The notes under the pieces: model-generated
The model's database searches: none
What the model was told of the DNA's origin: nothing
Seen by the model: the letters and a program-made list of their open reading frames with translations, nothing else
Origin: Thiotrichales bacterium
Lineage (GTDB): Bacteria; Pseudomonadota; Gammaproteobacteria; Thiomicrospirales; Thiomicrospiraceae
NCBI GenBank assembly: GCA_014763835.1
Contig: JACXUQ010000027.1
Location: forward strand, 1-10,209
Length of the DNA stretch: 10,209 bases
Direction: 5' to 3'
Program-made: the position numbers and the translations under genes
Part shown: in pieces, positions 6,907 through 10,209 of the stretch
How the letters are laid out: the number at the start of each line of letters is the position of its first letter
Numbering within the stretch: position 1 is the first letter of the stretch

Positions 6907-7584
6907 ATGGAAAAAGAGTTTGAACGTAACGTTGTTGAACGGATTGGCGTGATGATTCTGTCGGGCGGTGAAGGGCGGCGTATGGGGGGATTGGATAAAG
7001 GATGGTGCCTTTATGAAAACCAGCCGATGATCAAACAAGTTTTGAATGCACTAAGCCAGCAATGCGAGAGCGTATTTGGTGATAATTCCGCCCCCATTTT
7101 TATCAGCGCCAATCGCAATCTAAGTGATTATTTAGACTTAGGACATCCGGTTGTGGTTGACAGGCGTTCAGGGTTTTGGGGGCCTTTGTCTGGCATGGAG
7201 TCTGTAATGATGCGTGAGAACGCCTTGATGGAACTTAGAGTGGAGGACATACCTCAGGTCAAGCGTTGGATTACCTATCCGGTCGATTCACCGCAGGTCC
7301 CTCAGGATTATGTGGCAAAAATGGCGGATGTCAGGGGAAATAAGATTGGTGTGTGGCAAGCGGGTGGACGATCACATTTTGCAAGCTTATCGTTACCATC
7401 TATTGTTTTGCCTGCTCTTACAAAGTATTTGGACGAAGGAAAACGGTCAATCAAGGATTTTTTGTCGCTGTTTTCAGAACATGAGATTCTGTGTGAAAAA
7501 ACCAGTGGCATTGTCGGCCACGGACAGACCTTTCTGAACGTGAATACGCAAAATGATTTGCTCAATTTTTATAAAAAATCGTAA
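6907..7584 (+). CDS. mobA: Molybdenum cofactor guanylyltransferase MobA
   Basis: Joins GMP from GTP to Mo-molybdopterin, giving MGD; bis-MGD is the cofactor of NasA-type enzymes. The 225-residue protein (194 in E. coli) has the signature nucleotide loop LSGGEGRRMGGLDKG at 18-32 (usual form LAGGxxxRMGGxDKG, with Ser for Ala). It also has DRRSGFWGPLSGM in the guanine-binding region, YPVDSP near 122 holding the Asp expected to bind Mg2+, and a C-terminal NVNTQNDL, like the family's NINTPEDL. The start is uncertain: ATG 6907 has GGTGAA (6895-6900) 6 nt upstream and begins 7 nt after moeA, while ATG 6892 would overlap moeA by 8 nt. It is the last gene of the operon and, with moeA, makes the nitrate reductase cofactor available. 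Confidence 0.93.
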   Translation: MEKEFERNVVERIGVMILSGGEGRRMGGLDKGWCLYENQPMIKQVLNALSQQCESVFGDNSAPIFISANRNLSDYLDLGHPVVVDRRSGFWGPLSGMESVMMRENALMELRVEDIPQVKRWITYPVDSPQVPQDYVAKMADVRGNKIGVWQAGGRSHFASLSLPSIVLPALTKYLDEGKRSIKDFLSLFSEHEILCEKTSGIVGHGQTFLNVNTQNDLLNFYKKS

Positions 7585-7629
7585 ATAGTCAATCACCCCT
7601 CGTTTCTTAATTTCTTAGCTATGTTAGCC

Positions 7630-7656
7630 GGTTGGATTTGGTTCTTTTTGGTTGGA
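7630..7656 (+). repeat. GGTT repeats at 10-bp spacing between mobA and copA
   Basis: GGTT occurs at 7630, 7640 and 7650, and the first and third copies extend to the same 7-mer GGTTGGA. The spacing is about one helical turn. The remaining sequence of this 146-nt convergent gap (7585-7730) shows no other gene and no clear U-tract terminator for mobA. Function unknown; chance is possible because the tract is mainly T and G. Confidence 0.35.
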
Positions 7657-7712
7657 ATTTTTATTGTCATGAAAATCTTACCTTGCTTGCAGTACGGTTT
7701 TTAGAGAGTGTG

Positions 7713-7727
7713 CCCCTATTGCAGGGG
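7713..7727. other. Small hairpin just after the copA stop, between convergent genes
   Basis: CCCCT (7713-7717) pairs with AGGGG (7723-7727) around a 5-nt loop. It begins 3 nt beyond the copA stop codon read leftward. Neither side carries a proper T tract, so it is at best a weak bidirectional terminator or an mRNA-end stabilising hairpin. Confidence 0.25.
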
Positions 7728-7730
7728 TGG

Positions 7731-9923
7731 CTAAAGTTTCATTTTGGCGAGACGTAAGGCATTGGCAATCACGGAAACGGAACTGAAGCTCATGGCGGCT
7801 GCGGCGATCATGGGCGAGAGTAAAAGTCCAGCAAAAGGGTAGAGCGCACCGGCGGCAACGGGGATGCCGGCACTGTTGTAGGCAAAGGCGAAAAACAGGT
7901 TTTGACGAATATTTTTCATGGTGTTGCGGCTTAATTCGATGGCGGTAACGATTCCGTTAAGATGGCCTTTTACCAGCGTGATGTCGGCACTCTCTTTGGC
8001 GATATCTGTTCCGTTTCCCATCGCGATGCCTACATCGGCCTGAGCCAGTGCGGGTGCGTCGTTGATGCCGTCTCCGGCCATGGCTACGATATAGCCCTGT
8101 TGTTGGAAGTGGCTCACCCATTTGGCCTTTTCGTCAGGCAGTACGTTGGCCTCTACCTGGTCCAGTTTTAGTTGCTGCGCTATTGCATTGGCGCTTGTTT
8201 CACTATCTCCTGTCAGCATGACGATTTTTAACCCGGCCTGTTGAATTTTCCGAATGGCTTGTGGTGTGTCCGTTTTGATCCGGTCGGCGAGCACTAGATA
8301 GCCGTACATTACCTTTTCTATCGCTAGAAAGAGAACGGTATGGCCTTTTTGCGTGTATTCCTGCATCTGTTGTTTTAACGGGGTGGTCTGTATCCCGTAT
8401 TGTTCCATGAGGGCTAGATTTCCCAGGGCGACCGTTTTTCCCTCTATGATTCCGATCAGGCCTTTTCCGGTTACGGACTCAAAATCGTCGACGGTTTTGA
8501 GCTGTGCGGGATCGGTTTGGGGATGAGCGGTGATGGCTTTGGAAAAGGGGTGGTCGCTGTTGTTAGCGAGTGCCGCGGCCATATGTTGAATCTCAGATGC
8601 GGAGAGGTTTTTCACGGGAATAGTCTGGATCAGACTGGGGCGTCCTTCGGTCAAGGTGCCGGTTTTGTCAACAATCAGCAGATTGACTTTTTCCAGTGTT
8701 TCGAGCGCCTCGGCGTCCTTAATGAGTATCCCGTGTGTAGCGCCTTTTCCCAGAGCAACCGTAATGGATACGGGCGTCGCCAAGCCCAGCGCACACGGGC
8801 AGGCGATAATGAGGACGGATACGCTGGCAACCAACGCGTAGGAAAGGCTGGGGGCTGGCCCAAACTGCCACCAGCCGATAAAGGCAATAAGCGCAATGAG
8901 CAGAACCACAGGAACGAAAACGGCGGACAGTTTGTCGGCCACTTTTTGAATGGGCGCTTTTGAGGACTGTGCCTTGGATACCATATCGATAATTTGCGCG
9001 AATAGCGTTTGTTTGCCTACTTTTTGCGCTTGCATGATTAACACGCCCGAGCCGTTAAGTGTGGCGGTAAAGAGCGGGCTCTCTTTTTGTTTGAGGAGAG
9101 GGACGGGTTCGCCGTTTATCATCGACTCATCCACATGTGAGCGGCCCTCGACGACGATGCCATCCACGGGGATTTTTTCTCCCGGTTTGATTTTAAGGCG
9201 ATCACCGGGCATGATCGCATCAATCGGTGTAGCCACTTCGTGACCTTGAGGATCGAGTTTCCATGTGGTTTTAGGCGCCATGCCGAGAAGCAGTTTGATG
9301 GCTCCGTGTGTCCTGATGCGGGCCTTTATTTCCAGAACCTGTCCTAGTAGTACCAGGGTGGTAATCATCGCAGCTGCTTCAAAATACACCTCTACATGAC
9401 CTTGTTGATTATGCATGGAGGCAGGGAATAACGCCGGCATGAACAGCGCAATCACACTGTAAAACCAGGCGCTGCCGGTTCCCATTGCAATCAGGGTGAA
9501 CATATTGAGGTTGAGCGATGTTAGACTTTGCCATGCGCGCGTGAAAAACGGCCTGCCTCCCCACCACACCACTGGCGTGGCTAACAGGCATTGCAGCATT
9601 TGTGAGGCAGACAGCCAGCCAACATCAGGCAACATGCCGGCAGGAAGCCCGAGCATGGCCAGAATAAAGGTGGGGAGGGTCAGTATGGCACTGCCCCAGA
9701 AGCGTCGTTGCATTTGATGCAGCTCGGTGTTGTTTTCTACAGCACCTGGCGTGAATGCGGGAACCGCTTCAAGTGCCATACCGCAAATAGGACAAGCGCC
9801 GGGATGGTTCTGGCGAATTTGCGGATGCATCGGGCAGGTGTAGAGCGGCTCGTCATGCAGCGGCGCGGATGCCTCCGGCGGGTTGGGCGAGAGATAGCTT
9901 TCCGAGGCATTTTGGCTGGTCAT
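7731..9923 (-). CDS. copA: Copper-exporting P1B-type ATPase CopA with N-terminal heavy-metal-binding domain
   Basis: Inner-membrane pump that uses ATP to export Cu(I) from the cytoplasm. The 730-residue protein begins with a short heavy-metal-binding domain, YTCPMHPQ...CPICGM (Cys30, His33, Cys44, Cys47, Met49), in place of the usual HMA domain with GMTCxxC. Then come paired transmembrane helices from about residue 75, INGEPVPL (270-277) in the actuator domain, CPC (375-377) in the sixth helix, the phosphorylated Asp419 in DKTGTLT, His458-Pro459, TGDSETS (571-577) and GDGINDAPA (618-626). Tyr682-Asn683 and Met711/Ser715 in the last two helices are the P1B-1 Cu(I)-site residues, at the numbers I recall for Archaeoglobus CopA. 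I chose the ATG at 9923-9921 because AAGGA lies 8 nt upstream; an in-frame ATG at 9977 lacks a comparable site. It is convergent with the nitrate operon, so probably a separate unit. Confidence 0.95.
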   Translation of the reverse strand: MTSQNASESYLSPNPPEASAPLHDEPLYTCPMHPQIRQNHPGACPICGMALEAVPAFTPGAVENNTELHQMQRRFWGSAILTLPTFILAMLGLPAGMLPDVGWLSASQMLQCLLATPVVWWGGRPFFTRAWQSLTSLNLNMFTLIAMGTGSAWFYSVIALFMPALFPASMHNQQGHVEVYFEAAAMITTLVLLGQVLEIKARIRTHGAIKLLLGMAPKTTWKLDPQGHEVATPIDAIMPGDRLKIKPGEKIPVDGIVVEGRSHVDESMINGEPVPLLKQKESPLFTATLNGSGVLIMQAQKVGKQTLFAQIIDMVSKAQSSKAPIQKVADKLSAVFVPVVLLIALIAFIGWWQFGPAPSLSYALVASVSVLIIACPCALGLATPVSITVALGKGATHGILIKDAEALETLEKVNLLIVDKTGTLTEGRPSLIQTIPVKNLSASEIQHMAAALANNSDHPFSKAITAHPQTDPAQLKTVDDFESVTGKGLIGIIEGKTVALGNLALMEQYGIQTTPLKQQMQEYTQKGHTVLFLAIEKVMYGYLVLADRIKTDTPQAIRKIQQAGLKIVMLTGDSETSANAIAQQLKLDQVEANVLPDEKAKWVSHFQQQGYIVAMAGDGINDAPALAQADVGIAMGNGTDIAKESADITLVKGHLNGIVTAIELSRNTMKNIRQNLFFAFAYNSAGIPVAAGALYPFAGLLLSPMIAAAAMSFSSVSVIANALRLAKMKL

Positions 9924-9970
9924 ACACGTCTTCCTTTGGTTGGGGGAAGCTTGGTGAGCGGCTGGAAATC

Positions 9971-10022
9971 GCGGCATGAGGCCGCAGTCGCACCGTTGTT
10001 TTCAGTCTAAAGGTTGCGGTGC
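9971..10022. repeat. Two inverted repeats in the copA upstream region
   Basis: GCGGC/GCCGC (9971-9975 and 9981-9985) form a 5-bp hairpin with loop ATGAG. GCACCG/CGGTGC (9990-9995 and 10017-10022) form a 6-bp inverted repeat 21 nt apart. Both lie 48-100 nt before the copA start codon, in its probable 5' leader or operator. I did not find a convincing CueR-type ACCTTCC...GGAAGGT operator or a clear sigma-70 promoter for copA; a weak TTAAGT-16-TATTTT pair on the minus strand (10057-10030) is the best I saw. Confidence 0.4.
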
Positions 10023-10119
10023 TTTAATCAAAATAGAATTCATTTGCGCGGACTTAAGATTATCTATCAATACGCGATGCAGAAGATGAAACGGCCATAT
10101 TAAAAACATCGGCGGGCAT

Positions 10120-10125
10120 TATAAT
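10120..10125 (+). promoter_or_regulatory. Candidate -10 box for the gene at the right edge
   Basis: TATAAT matches the sigma-70 -10 consensus exactly. The -35 position is poor (TATTAA at 10098-10103 with a 16-bp spacer). Initiation would fall near 10132, giving a leader of about 50 nt before the ATG at 10184. Confidence 0.4.
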
Positions 10126-10150
10126 AGGCGCCATTTATTGACTTTTGAAA

Positions 10151-10166
10151 GCCTCCGGACAGAGGC
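10151..10166 (+). other. Leader hairpin before the right-edge gene
   Basis: GCCTC (10151-10155) pairs perfectly with GAGGC (10162-10166) around a 6-nt loop, CGGACA. It ends 4 nt before the Shine-Dalgarno sequence AGGTGG (10171-10176), so it could influence ribosome access or stabilise the 5' end. It is too short and lacks a T tract for a terminator. Confidence 0.4.
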
Positions 10167-10183
10167 GTTCAGGTGGTTTTGTT

Positions 10184-10209
10184 ATGATTCAGACTTTGCA
10201 GCGTAAAGG
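10184..10209 (+). CDS. 5' end of an unidentified gene (partial)
   Basis: ATG 10184 is preceded by a good Shine-Dalgarno sequence, AGGTGG, 7 nt upstream, and by a TATAAT box about 60 nt upstream. Only eight full codons are visible (MIQTLQRK) before the window ends, too few to recognise a family. It is transcribed divergently from copA, with 260 nt between the two start codons. Confidence 0.4.

Noticed and set aside
8517..8963. A 148-codon plus-strand frame opposite copA
   Set aside because: It lies within the conserved ATPase catalytic region encoded on the other strand, and its low-complexity Gly/Gln/Asn-rich translation fits an antisense shadow.
9978..10080. CueR-type operator for copA
   Set aside because: ACCTTT is present on the minus strand but there is no matching GGAAGGT arm at the required spacing.
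1..10209. CRISPR array, transposon, tRNA or rRNA
   Set aside because: I saw no regularly spaced repeats, transposase-like proteins, terminal inverted repeats or tRNA-like cloverleaf sequences.

Overview
The window looks like chromosomal DNA of a gammaproteobacterium. It carries a rightward operon for assimilatory nitrate reduction and its cofactors, then a leftward copper-exporting P-type ATPase gene, then the first codons of a rightward gene at the right edge. A trifunctional CysG and a NasA with a C-terminal BFD-type [2Fe-2S] domain favour Gammaproteobacteria. The general protein style reminds me of marine sulfur oxidisers such as Hydrogenovibrio, Thiomicrospira or Thiomicrorhabdus, but that is an impression and I could not test it.

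Layout. Bases 1-87 are the last 28 codons of an upstream gene, probably nirD (nitrite reductase small subunit). Bases 88-340 are a non-coding leader. It holds a candidate sigma-54 promoter, a partial NtrC-like half site, an IHF-like site, and a perfect 13-bp-stem hairpin followed by five T that looks like an intrinsic terminator or attenuator. Then come nasA (nitrate reductase), cysG (siroheme synthase), a trpD2/ybiB-like gene, moeA (molybdate insertion) and mobA (MGD synthesis). Gaps between these five genes are 7-34 nt, so they are very likely co-transcribed. Bases 7585-7730 lie between convergent genes. copA occupies the minus strand at 7731-9923. A 260-nt divergent intergenic region with several small inverted repeats leads to a start codon at 10184.

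How the genes work together. NasA reduces nitrate to nitrite and needs bis-MGD and Fe-S clusters. MoeA and MobA carry out the last steps of making that cofactor. Nitrite is then reduced to ammonium by a siroheme enzyme (NirBD, presumably upstream), and CysG makes the siroheme. The operon therefore encodes an enzyme plus the cofactor-maturation steps for two consecutive reductions. The odd member is the TrpD2/YbiB-like protein, whose role in nitrate assimilation is not known to me.

Nothing in the window is clearly a new system. The best leads are the nasA leader, a perfect 14-bp inverted repeat inside nasA, and the TrpD2-like gene embedded in the operon.
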